Source of the DNA: Pontibacter mangrovi
GTDB taxonomy: Bacteria; Bacteroidota; Bacteroidia; Cytophagales; Hymenobacteraceae
Direction of reading: 5' to 3'
Assembly (NCBI RefSeq): GCF_006385705.1
Contig: NZ_VFRQ01000008.1
Coordinates: forward strand, 1-64,000
DNA length: 64,000 nt
The notes below the pieces were generated by a model, which saw only the letters and a list, made by a program, of their open reading frames with translations, had not been told where the DNA came from and did no database searches. A program made the translations under genes and the position numbers. The first letter of the stretch is position 1; every line of letters begins with the position of its first letter. Below, in pieces: positions 24,831 to 34,196 of the stretch.

Positions 24831-25316
24831 TCAGTCGGCTTTGCGGCGCAACAGCAAGACAGCGGCGGTGGTAACGGCCGCCATCACAGCCATTTTTTCC
24901 AACAGCCCTTTGCGGTTATACTTCCACTCGGCCTTCATGCCTTTTTCGGCAAAAATATTAGGCACATGCCCTTGCTTCAGGTCATCGATGATGCCTTCCA
25001 CCTCATCTACCCTATCTGCCAGTATGAGCGGCAGCCAGTGCGCAAACCTGCCCTCGCCATACTTAAAGGCCAGCCGCCGCAGCTGTCCGCTCAGGCCCTT
25101 TGGCGGCATAGATGTGCCGAATACAGCCGTTACGTTTGGTCGTTCTATGGAGTGCAGCACCTCCATGTCGATGGGCTGCTGTGGCGGGCGCTCCCAGTTA
25201 TACCCCTCGTGGGTTTCGTTTGAGCGCTTGCGCATGGGGTAAGTCGGGTCGTTTTTTGGGTCCGCGTCTATGCCCCAGCCGTTAATGGTGTTGTAGTCTA
25301 TTCGTTTGTTTTCCAT
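24831..25316 (-). CDS. hypothetical protein with C-terminal membrane anchor
   Basis: This 161-residue protein has a polar N-terminal half with MENKRIDYNTINGWGIDADP, NDPTYPMRKR and ERPPQQPIDMEVLHSIERP. A compact region follows (SGQLRRLAFKYGEGRFAHWL, then ADRVDEVEGIIDDLKQGH). The C-terminus is a single helix, MAVMAAVTTAAVLLLRR. The family is unnamed to me. Its start lies 11 bases after the stop of the zinc alcohol dehydrogenase, so the two are almost certainly cotranscribed and may act together, perhaps bringing the enzyme to the membrane. That last step is inference. Confidence 0.78.
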   Translation of the reverse strand: MENKRIDYNTINGWGIDADPKNDPTYPMRKRSNETHEGYNWERPPQQPIDMEVLHSIERPNVTAVFGTSMPPKGLSGQLRRLAFKYGEGRFAHWLPLILADRVDEVEGIIDDLKQGHVPNIFAEKGMKAEWKYNRKGLLEKMAVMAAVTTAAVLLLRRKAD

Positions 25317-25327
25317 GATTCTTGCTT

Positions 25328-26485
25328 TTAAATTCTGGCAGATGGCGGAATCAGCACAGGCTTGATGCAGTTATCCAGTTTATCGGAGAAGATACGGTAG
25401 GCATCCGCCACCTCTTCCAGCGGTATGTGGTGCGTTATCAGTGGCTTGGGCTTGATGATGCCGTTCTGCACGTGCTCTATCAGCCTTGGCAGCAGCCGCT
25501 TTACCGAAGCCTGATTGCCCCGGATGGTGAGGCCTTTGTTCAGGGCGTTGCCAATGGGCACCAGGTTTCCGGTTGGCCCGTACACGCCCACCACCGACAC
25601 GATGCCGCCCTTTTTGGCGGAGTTGATGGCCCACTGCAGGGCTGTGGCAGAGCCTGCCTGCATCAGGGTTTTGCGGCCGGTTATAGTCTGCAGCGCATCG
25701 CCGGCGGCCTCTGCGCCTACCGCGTCAATGCACACGTCCGCTCCCAGCGAGTCTGTTGTCTTTTTCATGAATACCACCGGGTCCTCAATAGAGCGGAAGT
25801 TGTAAGCTTCGCACTGCGCATAGTTGCGCACAAACTCCAGCCTGTACTCTTCCTGGTCGAACACGATCACGCGGCCAGCCCCGAAAAGCCAGGCACAACG
25901 TGCGGCCATAATGCCAATCGGCCCTGCACCGAACACAGCCACTGTATCCCCTTTCTGAATGCCGCCCATCTCGGCGGCCTGGTAACCTGTTGGCACCACG
26001 TCCGTCAGGAGCACGGCTTCGTCGGGGTCCATCCCCTCTGGCATCACTACTGGGCCCACATCAGCATACGGCACGCGCACATACTCAGCCTGGCCGCCGT
26101 TGTAGCCGCCCGCAATGTGCGAGTAGCCAAAAATGCCGCCCACGGCAGTGGCCTGCGGGTTGGCCTCGTGGCAGTTGCCGTACAGTTCCTGCTTACAGAA
26201 GGTACATTTTCCGCACGCGATGTTGAACGGCACGATGACCTGATCTCCAACTTTTAGGTTGTGCACATTGGGGCCTATCTCCTCTACCACGCCTATAAAC
26301 TCGTGGCCAAAGGTTTCTCCTACCCGTGTGTCGGGCACGTTGCCGTTGTAGAGGTGCAGGTCTGATCCGCAGATACAGGCGCGGGTTACCCGAACGATGG
26401 CATCCTGCGGGTGCAGGATCTCGGGCATGGGTTTGTTTCGGTCCAGGCGCACCCGTTGGGGACCCCTGTAGTTCATTGCCAGCAT
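25328..26485 (-). CDS. zinc-dependent alcohol dehydrogenase (MDR family)
   Basis: This 385-residue protein of the medium-chain dehydrogenase family has the catalytic-zinc ligands Cys37-type in CICGSDLHLYNG and His in GHEFIGVVEEIG. The structural-zinc Cys cluster is CGKCTFCKQELYGNC. The Rossmann turn is VAVFGAGPIGIMAARCAWLF, with Asp in VIVFDQEEYRL pointing to NAD rather than NADP. The length and the insertion before the Rossmann fold resemble glutathione-independent formaldehyde dehydrogenases. Two starts are possible, ATG 26485 and ATG 26476. I keep the longer because the sequence before MNYRGPQRVR is short in either case. It is the first gene of a two-gene operon. Confidence 0.93.
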   Translation of the reverse strand: MLAMNYRGPQRVRLDRNKPMPEILHPQDAIVRVTRACICGSDLHLYNGNVPDTRVGETFGHEFIGVVEEIGPNVHNLKVGDQVIVPFNIACGKCTFCKQELYGNCHEANPQATAVGGIFGYSHIAGGYNGGQAEYVRVPYADVGPVVMPEGMDPDEAVLLTDVVPTGYQAAEMGGIQKGDTVAVFGAGPIGIMAARCAWLFGAGRVIVFDQEEYRLEFVRNYAQCEAYNFRSIEDPVVFMKKTTDSLGADVCIDAVGAEAAGDALQTITGRKTLMQAGSATALQWAINSAKKGGIVSVVGVYGPTGNLVPIGNALNKGLTIRGNQASVKRLLPRLIEHVQNGIIKPKPLITHHIPLEEVADAYRIFSDKLDNCIKPVLIPPSARI

Positions 26486-26731
26486 ATTAAGTTTGTCTCA
26501 AATTTTTAGTGGAACATAAAGCAGACGTTGCCGAGGCCTTTCATCTGCGTTTAAGTAGATACTTGTATGCCCCTTCAAAGTTTCAAAAATGGTACTACTA
26601 TCAGATATACTTATACTTCAATAATTCTATACTTCAAGTATAAAACAAGCCCGGAAAGTGGGGAGGCAATTAGCAGCCTGGGTGAACTATACTTGCTCCA
26701 GGTATACTTGGAGCTGCCAAAAAGATATCGG
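26486..26731. other. intergenic stretch dense in the host TATACTT word
   Basis: Within about 130 bases (26590-26715) the word TATACTT occurs at least five times, including TATACTTATACTTC and the near-palindrome TATACTTCAAGTATA. There is no gene. The alcohol dehydrogenase promoter (minus strand) should lie at the left end. Confidence 0.5.
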
Positions 26732-28459
26732 CTAAAATCCAGCCGCCGCATCGTCACCGCGCGGGTCGGCGCCTCCCTCCAGCCTGCCATCGGGCAGCAC
26801 CAAAATACCGGCGGCACGGCCAATGCCACCCGGCTTAGGCGCTATCTTATGGCCCATTACCCACAGCCCCAGCCCTGTGCCGAAGCCCAGCGCCCCCCAC
26901 TCCGACAGCACCCAGTCGGGCTTCCATTGGTGGTGAAAGCGGCCGGCGCTAATGGCTCCCTGCATGCTAAAGCCGTGGCGGGTCACGTTCAGGATGATCT
27001 GGTATACGGTGGTGATGATGGTGGAGCCGCCCATGCTTCCCACGGCCATAAAGAGCTGTCCGTCCTTTTCCAGGATAGTGGGCGACATGGAGCTGAGCAT
27101 GCGCTTGCCGGGTGCAATGGCGTTGGCTTCTTCTCCTATTAAACCGTAGCTGTTCGGGTAGCCGGGCTTCACGCTAAAATCATCCATCTCGTTGTTTAGC
27201 AGGAAACCGGCCCCGGCCACAAACACTTTAGAGCCGAAGCTGCTGTTCAGCGTGGTCGTTACCGAAACGGCGTTGCCGGCCGTGTCCACCACGGTGTAGT
27301 GGGTGGTGTGCGGGCTCTCAGCGGGGGCGGGCACGCCGGCAGACACATCTTCGCTGTCGGTTGCCTTCTCCAGCGACACCCCTTCCATCCTGCTCATGAT
27401 GTAGGCGGAATCCAGCAATTCCGCTACCGGCACTTCGTAAAAATCAGGATCGCCCAAATGCTCCGCCCGGTCGGCATACACGCGCCGCTCCGCCTCAATC
27501 ATAAGGTGCGCGGTCTTCAGGGTGTTCCAGCCCCACTCGTGCAGCGGGTAGTTTTCTGAGATGGTCAGGAGCTGCACCAGGGCAATGCCGCCGCTGGAAG
27601 GTGGCGGCATGGAGATAACCTTATACCCTCCCACTTGCCTGCTAATGGGCCTGCGCCACATGGAGCGGTAAGCCGCCAGGTCTTCTTTGCTGATGATTCC
27701 CCCGCCCCGCACCATCTCTGCCACGATAAGGTCTGCCGTGCGACCTTCGTAAAAGCCGGCGCGGCCCTGGTCGCGGATGCGGATAAGTGCTTGCGCCAGT
27801 TCCGGCAGCCGGATGGTGTCGCCCTCTTCCCAGTTCTCCCGAAGTATAAAGTCAGGCCGTTGGGTATTGTATTCCAGGAAATCCTCCTGCTGCCTGTTCA
27901 GCTTTGCGGCTTCCTTTGCTGTGAGCGGGAAACCATTGGAAGCCAACGCTATGGCCGGCTGCACGAGTTCGCGCCAGGGCATGCTGCCATACTTCCGGTG
28001 CGCCGCCACCATGCCATCCACGGTGCCGGGCACCCCGGCTGCCAGGTGCCCCTTCAGGCTCAGGTCCTCCACCACCTCCCCTGCCTCATCCAGGTACATA
28101 TCCCGACTGGCGGCTGCCGGGGCCTTTTCGCGGTAATCCAGGGCGTCGGTGCGGCCGTCTTTTTGCCGCAGCACCAGAAAGCCGCCTCCGCCAATGTTCC
28201 CTGCATCGGGGTATACCACTGCCAGGGCAAACTGCACGGCAATGGCCGCATCCATCGCGTTCCCGCCACGCCGCATAATGGCTGCGCCCACCTCCGAGGC
28301 CAGCGGGTGCGCCGACACCACCATGGCCTGCTCCGTCACCAGCCCCCGCTCATGGAGGTCAGGCTCGGCGCAGCGGCACAAAAACAGGATCAGAAGCAGG
28401 GGTATAAAATTATTTCGGATCAAAACTTCTCTTTTATGGTCTCTCCTGCATACCCGCAC
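26732..28459 (-). CDS. ggt: gamma-glutamyltransferase, exported
   Basis: The 575-residue precursor has the GGT pattern: a membrane signal (NNFIPLLLILFLCRC), MRRGGNAMDAAIAVQFALAV, GNIGGGGFLVLR and LDYREKAPAAA. The autocatalytic cleavage site is TTHYTVVDTAGNAVSVTTTL, where the Thr before HYTVVD becomes the nucleophile of the small subunit. NSSFGSKV, PGKRMLSSMSPTI and GSMGGSTIITTVYQIILN form the substrate site. The enzyme cleaves gamma-glutamyl amides in the periplasm. The annotated ATG lies upstream of the signal; a TTG at 28421-28423 with AAGAGAAG before it would start right at the signal and may be the true start. The gene is divergent from an amidoligase/amidotransferase pair, which suggests a shared gamma-glutamyl-type metabolite. 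Confidence 0.93.
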   Translation of the reverse strand: MRVCRRDHKREVLIRNNFIPLLLILFLCRCAEPDLHERGLVTEQAMVVSAHPLASEVGAAIMRRGGNAMDAAIAVQFALAVVYPDAGNIGGGGFLVLRQKDGRTDALDYREKAPAAASRDMYLDEAGEVVEDLSLKGHLAAGVPGTVDGMVAAHRKYGSMPWRELVQPAIALASNGFPLTAKEAAKLNRQQEDFLEYNTQRPDFILRENWEEGDTIRLPELAQALIRIRDQGRAGFYEGRTADLIVAEMVRGGGIISKEDLAAYRSMWRRPISRQVGGYKVISMPPPSSGGIALVQLLTISENYPLHEWGWNTLKTAHLMIEAERRVYADRAEHLGDPDFYEVPVAELLDSAYIMSRMEGVSLEKATDSEDVSAGVPAPAESPHTTHYTVVDTAGNAVSVTTTLNSSFGSKVFVAGAGFLLNNEMDDFSVKPGYPNSYGLIGEEANAIAPGKRMLSSMSPTILEKDGQLFMAVGSMGGSTIITTVYQIILNVTRHGFSMQGAISAGRFHHQWKPDWVLSEWGALGFGTGLGLWVMGHKIAPKPGGIGRAAGILVLPDGRLEGGADPRGDDAAAGF

Positions 28460-28556
28460 ACCCAGCCTGGGGTTATCCTTTGGTTTTTGATTTTTGGCTG
28501 AACAGGCGAGCGGCGCTAAAACCGTATCAGCGCTTTATCGTTTTTACCTAAACACA

Positions 28557-29594
28557 ATGGCTACAACTATGGGCTTTAAGCTACCACCTGTACGATACAA
28601 CGAAAAAGGAGCGCTGCGCACCGCTGGCTTTGAGCTGGAATACAGCAACCTGAGCGTGGAGGAGTCGGCCAGACTGGTGCAGCAGCTGTATGGCGGGCAG
28701 GTGCAGAAGGAAAACAGGTTTAAGCACAAAGTGAAAGGCACTGCCCTCGGAGACTTTACCGTGGAGTTTGACCTGCAGCTGCTGACCGAGAAGAAGTATA
28801 AAAGCGTGTTCGAGGCCCTCCACATTAAGGTTGAGGATGTTAAAATGGGCTCTGCTACGCTGGAGGACGAGGTGGAGGAAAAGCTGGGCAGCCTTATCTC
28901 CAAGGTTTTCCCGAACGAGATAGCCTGCCCTCCTGTGCCGATAACGGAGCTGGAGAAACTGGAAAAGCTGCGGGAGGCACTCTACCAACATCATGCGCAA
29001 GGCACCCAGGCCTTCCTGACGAATGCCTTTGGCACCCACATCAACGCAGAAGTGCCCGCCACCGATACCCAAACGCTGCTGACCTACCTGCGGGCTTTTC
29101 TGCTGCTCTACCCCTGGCTCCTGCAGAAAGGTCATACCGACCTGGCCCGTAAAGTCAGTCCCTTTATCAATGCCTATCCCGCCGACTATACAGAACTGGT
29201 GCTTCAACCTGCTTATACTCCCACCCTGCGGGAGATGGTGCAGGATTACCACGCCTACAACCCCGACCGCAACCGCCCCCTGGACTTTTACCCGCTCTTT
29301 GCCGCCCTGGATGAGGAGGCCCTGCGCCCGTACAGCAATCTGGGCAAGGTAAAGGCCCGCAAAACCTTTCATTACCGGCTGCCGAACAGCTCTGTGGCCC
29401 AGCCCGGCTGGACGCTTGCCGAGGAGTGGAACAATTGGGTAACGATAGAAGAACTGGCGCATGACTCTGAAAAAGTAGCCCGCTTGAGCCAGGAGTACCT
29501 GCAACTGAAACGCGACACCCTGGTGGGATTTGAGGGCAGATGGGCAAAACGAACCGAACAATGGCTGCATCACGGAGACACAAGTATAAAATAG
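28557..29594 (+). CDS. amidoligase-family enzyme
   Basis: I start it at ATG 28557, because the frame upstream to 28494 overlaps the divergent promoter zone. The 345-residue protein shows the amidoligase (COOH-NH2 ligase, glutamine-synthetase-like fold) pattern: RTAGFELEYSNLS near residue 20, with the conserved 'GxExE' strand; FTVEFDLQLL; then the long helix block and THINAEVPATDTQTLLTYLR, containing the 'H.N.e' motif. Family members form amide or peptide bonds using ATP, often with gamma-glutamyl-like substrates. It overlaps the next gene (GATase) by 55 bases, and GGT is divergent to it. This grouping is known for predicted peptide-like metabolite pathways. Confidence 0.8.
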   Translation: MATTMGFKLPPVRYNEKGALRTAGFELEYSNLSVEESARLVQQLYGGQVQKENRFKHKVKGTALGDFTVEFDLQLLTEKKYKSVFEALHIKVEDVKMGSATLEDEVEEKLGSLISKVFPNEIACPPVPITELEKLEKLREALYQHHAQGTQAFLTNAFGTHINAEVPATDTQTLLTYLRAFLLLYPWLLQKGHTDLARKVSPFINAYPADYTELVLQPAYTPTLREMVQDYHAYNPDRNRPLDFYPLFAALDEEALRPYSNLGKVKARKTFHYRLPNSSVAQPGWTLAEEWNNWVTIEELAHDSEKVARLSQEYLQLKRDTLVGFEGRWAKRTEQWLHHGDTSIK

Positions 29595-30487
29595 ATCGCA
29601 AGCGCCCCACCATAGGCATAACAGGTCCGGATAAAGGCGGCGGGGCAGCCTGGTTCTTCACCGCGCTCTCGGTGCTGCTGGCCGGCGGGTGGCCCGTGCG
29701 CATCACCCCTTCCCGGCCGCGCACCGCCGACGGCCTGCAGGCCCTCATCATCGGGGGTGGCGCCGACGTGGACCCCAGCACCTACGAGCAGGACCACATA
29801 TTGAAGGATTACCTCAACAGCACCATCCGGAAGCCGGACAGGAGCTTTTTGAAAAGAGTCGGAAGGCTGGTGCGGTGGGCATACTACCCGGCGGTTTTTT
29901 TCGTGCGAAAGCTGCTCAGCCGTAAGCTTACGTTTGGGCTGGACAAAGCACGGGACCATCTGGAGTTTCAGCTGCTGGACCAGGCGGTGCGGAAAAGCTT
30001 GCCCGTACTAGGCATCTGCCGTGGGGCACAGCTCATGAACGTATACTTCCGGGGCACGCTTTACCAGGACCTGAACGCCTTTTATCTGGAGGAACCGAAC
30101 CCTGCCAGCCTTTTTCCGGTGAAGAAAGTATACATAAAGCCGGGCAGCAAGCTGGCCCAGGTGCTGGGCACACAGCAGCTGGAGGTAAACGCCCTGCACA
30201 AACAGGCGGTAAAAGCCCCCGGACAAAGTATAGAAATTGTGGCGCGCGAGCCCAACAGCGTGGTGCAGGGCATTGAGCACACGGCGCAGGATTTTATGGT
30301 GGGGGTGCAGTGGCACCCCGAGTACCTGCCGCACCTGTACACGCACCGAAAAATTTTCAGGGCGCTGGTGCAACAGGCTGGCCAGGTACACCAGCAGATA
30401 GAGGAAAAAGACATGCAACACGCCCTGGCCCAGCCGCAGGCAACCGAATTGCAAACCCTGGAAGAACAGGCAGAAAAACACAGGTAG
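29540..30487 (+). CDS. class-I glutamine amidotransferase (peptidase C26 type)
   Basis: This 315-residue enzyme has the GATase1 triad. The nucleophile Cys is in LGICRGAQLMNVYFRGTLYQ, and the His-Glu pair is in VGVQWHPEYLPHL. The segment ALIIGGGADVDPSTY is typical of C26 gamma-glutamyl hydrolases such as PuuD. It carries an extra insertion around residues 85-130 (ILKDYLNSTIRKPDRSFLKR and a short hydrophobic stretch) and a Gln/Glu-rich tail. Its start overlaps the amidoligase gene; a second in-frame ATG is at 29561. By context it may hydrolyse or transfer the glutamyl amide that the amidoligase forms. Confidence 0.87.
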   Translation: MGKTNRTMAASRRHKYKIDRKRPTIGITGPDKGGGAAWFFTALSVLLAGGWPVRITPSRPRTADGLQALIIGGGADVDPSTYEQDHILKDYLNSTIRKPDRSFLKRVGRLVRWAYYPAVFFVRKLLSRKLTFGLDKARDHLEFQLLDQAVRKSLPVLGICRGAQLMNVYFRGTLYQDLNAFYLEEPNPASLFPVKKVYIKPGSKLAQVLGTQQLEVNALHKQAVKAPGQSIEIVAREPNSVVQGIEHTAQDFMVGVQWHPEYLPHLYTHRKIFRALVQQAGQVHQQIEEKDMQHALAQPQATELQTLEEQAEKHR

Positions 30488-30508
30488 CCCTACTTGCCAC
30501 AGCGCAGC

Positions 30509-31189
<681 letters not shown>

Positions 31190-31237
31190 GTATGCTCCTA
31201 AAGTATAGCCTTTTCTAAAGTATAGTTCTGCCGCTTC

Positions 31238-32497
31238 TTACTTACCCCTGATGATCTCCACCGGGTCCACCCGGCTTGCCTTGCGGGCCGGGAAAAAGCC
31301 AGCAAAATAGGTTGTGATGACGGAAAAGGTGCCGCCAATGAGGTAGAACACGGGGCTGTAGTTGATGGGGTACGTTTTGATGGTAGGCAGGGCGGCCGTG
31401 TTAAACGGAATGTTATCAATGATAACCGAGAATAAAAAGCCAAACACCAGCCCCACCGCGCCGCCAAAAACGCCGATGCTCAAGGCAATGACCAGAAAGA
31501 TCCGGTTCACGTCGCTGCCCGAAAAGCCTGTGGCCTTCATGATGGCGATGGAGTCCATCTTCTCGTAGATCATCATGTTCAGAATGTTAAAGATGCCGAA
31601 GCCCGCCACGATCAGCAGCACAACGCCCACCGAGTAGGAAATAAGCGAACGGATGTTGCTGCCCGTCTCAAACTGCGAGTTAGCTGTCTGTATATCCTCT
31701 GCGTCGATGTCGAAGGTTTGGGCAAACTCCTTCCCCACCGCCGGCGCCGTCTCCAGGTCGTGCAGCTTCACCTGTATGTCGGTGATGTAGTTGGCAGGCT
31801 TGCCCAGCAGCTTTTGGGTAGTGCCGATGGAGGCGTAGCTCTGTACCTTGTCGATCTCCTGTATCCCGGACTGGAAATAGCCCACCACTTTCAGCGGGAA
31901 GCGCTCGCCCTGCGCGGTTGTTACCTGCACCACGTCGCCGACATCCGCCGCCAGTATCTCGGCCAGGCCTTTGCCCAGGATGATGCTGTTGGCGGTATTC
32001 TTGGCATCCAGGGCGTTCCCGGCCGTCACGTAGTCTCGGAAGTTGAACAGGCGGCTCTCCTCCTCCACGTCAATGCCGTTGATCACGCCGGTAATGTCGA
32101 TGGTGCCCTCGTTGAAGAAAACCTGGGCAGTAAGCTTGGGGGCCACGCCCAGCACGCGGGCATCCTGCCGCAGCGCCTGCATGATGGGGCCGCTGTTGTA
32201 GATCTCCTGCCGGGTGATGCCCGATTTGATGGAGGAAATGAAGTTGTGGGAGTTCCGGAACTCAGCGGCCCTGTTTATGGGCTGGTCCAGGCTTGGCTTA
32301 ATCTCATTGTAGAGGCGCACGTGCGGCGTCCGGTTCAGGATAAGGCCGTCCAGGAGGTCATTCAGGCCGTTCATAAAGCTCAGCAGCGTGATAAACATGG
32401 CGATACTGAACGTTACCCCAATGGCCGCCACCAGCGTTTGCCGCCACCGGGCCAGCAGCAGCGACCTGGCAATACCGATTATCAGCTTCGTGTTCAT
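31238..32497 (-). CDS. ABC exporter permease (FtsX/MacB_PCD family)
   Basis: This 419-residue permease has one membrane helix near residues 20-40, a large periplasmic domain (about 60-285), and three helices in the C-terminal FtsX domain: SYSVGVVLLIVAGFGIFNIL, then the VFGGAVGLVFGFLF region, then a third near 385-405. It ends GFFPARKASRVDPVEIIRGK, the typical MacB/LolC/LolE closing motif 'PAxxAsrldPveaLR'. Its ATG overlaps the stop of the adaptor gene (ATGA). With the ATPase and adaptor it should form a tripartite exporter; the substrate is unknown. Confidence 0.93.
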   Translation of the reverse strand: MNTKLIIGIARSLLLARWRQTLVAAIGVTFSIAMFITLLSFMNGLNDLLDGLILNRTPHVRLYNEIKPSLDQPINRAAEFRNSHNFISSIKSGITRQEIYNSGPIMQALRQDARVLGVAPKLTAQVFFNEGTIDITGVINGIDVEEESRLFNFRDYVTAGNALDAKNTANSIILGKGLAEILAADVGDVVQVTTAQGERFPLKVVGYFQSGIQEIDKVQSYASIGTTQKLLGKPANYITDIQVKLHDLETAPAVGKEFAQTFDIDAEDIQTANSQFETGSNIRSLISYSVGVVLLIVAGFGIFNILNMMIYEKMDSIAIMKATGFSGSDVNRIFLVIALSIGVFGGAVGLVFGFLFSVIIDNIPFNTAALPTIKTYPINYSPVFYLIGGTFSVITTYFAGFFPARKASRVDPVEIIRGK

Positions 32498-33600
32498 TGC
32501 GCCGGCTTCACGATCACGTCCTCTTTCCGCAGCCCCTCCAGTATCTCCACCTTCTGGTAGTCTTTCAGGCCGGTTTTCACCTGTTTCCTCTCCTCATCCT
32601 CCGTCAGCACATACGTCCCGTCCACCAAATACTCGCGCGGTATGGTAAGGGCGTTTTCCTTTTTCCGGATGATAATGTTGGCCTCGGTGGTAAGGTTCGG
32701 GAACAGCGAAGGCGGCGCCGAGACAAAACTGGCCTCTACGGTAAAGGAGCGGGTTCTCTCGTTCATGGCGGGGTTTACTTTGTATACTTCCGCCTCAAAC
32801 ACCTGCCCTTTGTAGCTGTCCATATTCAGGAGCACCCGCTGCCCCGGCTTCACCCGGGCAATGTCATACTCATCCACCTGCAGCTCCACTATAAACTCGT
32901 CGGCAGCGCCGATTACCGCCACCGGCGTTTGCGGACTCACCATCTCCCCTTCCTCCTTCAGCACGCTGTATACCTTCCCGCCCGTCTCGCTGCGGACGGT
33001 ATAGTCCTCGGCCAGGTTCTGACTTATCTGCAGGTTTTTCTGTGATTGCCTGGCCGCCAGCTCCAGTTGCTTTTTCAGGTCCTGGTAGCGCAGCAAAGCT
33101 GATTTGTAAGCCGTCATGGAGTTTTCGTAGTTCAGCTCCCGCTGCTCCAGCTCCACCCGGGTACCGATCCTGTTTTTCCAGAGGTTGCGTTGCCTTTGCA
33201 GCAGCATTGAGTCGTTCTGCACCCTGCTTTTGGCCAGGTCGATCGTCTCCTGCAGTTCACTCAGCTTTTCGCGGTTGGCACTCACGCGGGCATACTCGGC
33301 GGCGATGCGGGCGTTCTCCGCACTGAGTCGGGCTGTTTCGTTTTCCACCTTTAACAGGGCCGCGCCCTTCCGTACCGTATCGCCCTCGGTTACCATAATC
33401 TGTTGCACCGTACCGCTCACGGTAGGGAACACCTGGTGCTGGTCCTTGCTTTTCACAATCCCTGACGCGTACACGGCCTCCGTGATGTCTTCTACGGTCG
33501 GTGAAGTCTGCTCTTGGTTGCGCTGGCAGGCTACCAGTATAAGCTGGGCGAGGGCGAGAAGTAAAAGAGGCGCTCTAAAGTTGGTGCATCGGGGGGTCAT
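32494..33600 (-). CDS. periplasmic adaptor of the ABC exporter (HlyD/MacA type)
   Basis: This 368-residue lipoprotein adaptor has the signal FRAPLLLLALAQLILVAC with lipid-modified Cys. The first lipoyl half is QHQVFPTVSGTVQQIMVTEG. A long alpha-hairpin coiled coil covers about 80-185 (ARLSAENARIAAEYARVSAN, then LQETIDLAKSRV), and the second lipoyl half is DYTVRSETGGKVYSVLKEEG. A beta-barrel domain follows with VDEYDIARVKPGQRVLLNMD. It closes with a membrane-proximal strand (DYQKVEILEGLRKEDVIVKP). It is the first gene of the exporter operon. No outer-membrane TolC partner is encoded here. Confidence 0.93.
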   Translation of the reverse strand: MTPRCTNFRAPLLLLALAQLILVACQRNQEQTSPTVEDITEAVYASGIVKSKDQHQVFPTVSGTVQQIMVTEGDTVRKGAALLKVENETARLSAENARIAAEYARVSANREKLSELQETIDLAKSRVQNDSMLLQRQRNLWKNRIGTRVELEQRELNYENSMTAYKSALLRYQDLKKQLELAARQSQKNLQISQNLAEDYTVRSETGGKVYSVLKEEGEMVSPQTPVAVIGAADEFIVELQVDEYDIARVKPGQRVLLNMDSYKGQVFEAEVYKVNPAMNERTRSFTVEASFVSAPPSLFPNLTTEANIIIRKKENALTIPREYLVDGTYVLTEDEERKQVKTGLKDYQKVEILEGLRKEDVIVKPAQ

Positions 33601-33640
33601 GGATAGCTACAGTTAGGTGTACATGCGTTGCCAGTGCGCG

Positions 33641-33672
33641 TTAAATTACTTTGTTTTACAGGTAACACAAAA
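33641..33672 (-). promoter_or_regulatory. possible promoter of the exporter operon
   Basis: On the minus strand a TTTTG (33672-33668) is followed after 19 bases by TAATTTAA (33648-33641), resembling the phylum's -33/-7 pattern. It lies about 40 bases before the adaptor's ATG. Confidence 0.35.
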
Positions 33673-33873
33673 GACTGCCGCCAAATAAAGCGTAAGGCAC
33701 TCTGTTATACGTACCTGAAGCGCCGCGAGCGGGTGCTTTGGTCAGCGGCTCCCTGCCCTTTGCAAAAGATTGATGCCATTCCGGCCCAACCCCGGCGGCT
33801 GGTTTACCCGTACAACTAAAGAGCCGGGAAGCACCCGGCTGTGTAATTTTTACCATCAAAAAGAAAACAAGCT

Positions 33874-34125
33874 ATGGCTGATACAAGAGATAACAGTTCC
33901 GATCGTAAAGGAGAAAACAAAAGAAACACACCACCCGCTGCTGGCGCGGTGAACAAAGGCACTGATGGCAGAAGAGATAAGGTAACGCCGCAGGACCCGC
34001 ACGCAAACCTGTCCACCACCTCCCGTGGCGCCGACAGCACCGACAAGGAGTTCCGCAACGACCAACCCAACGCCAGCACGCTAAAGAGCCACAAAAGCAG
34101 TGCAGACATCAACAAGAAGAAGTAA
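33874..34125 (+). CDS. small hydrophilic disordered protein
   Basis: This 83-residue protein is almost free of hydrophobic residues. It opens MADTRDNSSDRKGENKRNTP, has DGRRDKVTPQDPHANLSTTS in the middle and ends SSADINKKK. It has no Cys or Trp. The composition (Asp, Asn, Lys, Arg, Ser, Thr) suggests a hydrophilin-like, disordered protein of the sort that accumulates under stress. No family name is known to me. It has good spacing to a purine-rich stretch before the ATG and a terminator just after it, which supports a real gene. Confidence 0.7.
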   Translation: MADTRDNSSDRKGENKRNTPPAAGAVNKGTDGRRDKVTPQDPHANLSTTSRGADSTDKEFRNDQPNASTLKSHKSSADINKKK

Positions 34126-34141
34126 TTTTATACTTATAACC

Positions 34142-34178
34142 AACAGCAAAGGCCCGGAAACCCCGGGCCTTTGCTGTT
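34142..34178. terminator. convergent 16-bp-stem terminator
   Basis: AACAGCAAAGGCCCGG (34142-34157) is complementary to 34163-34178. It lies between the small hydrophilic gene and the convergent DacB gene. Confidence 0.8.
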
Positions 34179-34196
34179 TACAGGTTGTCCGTTCGG

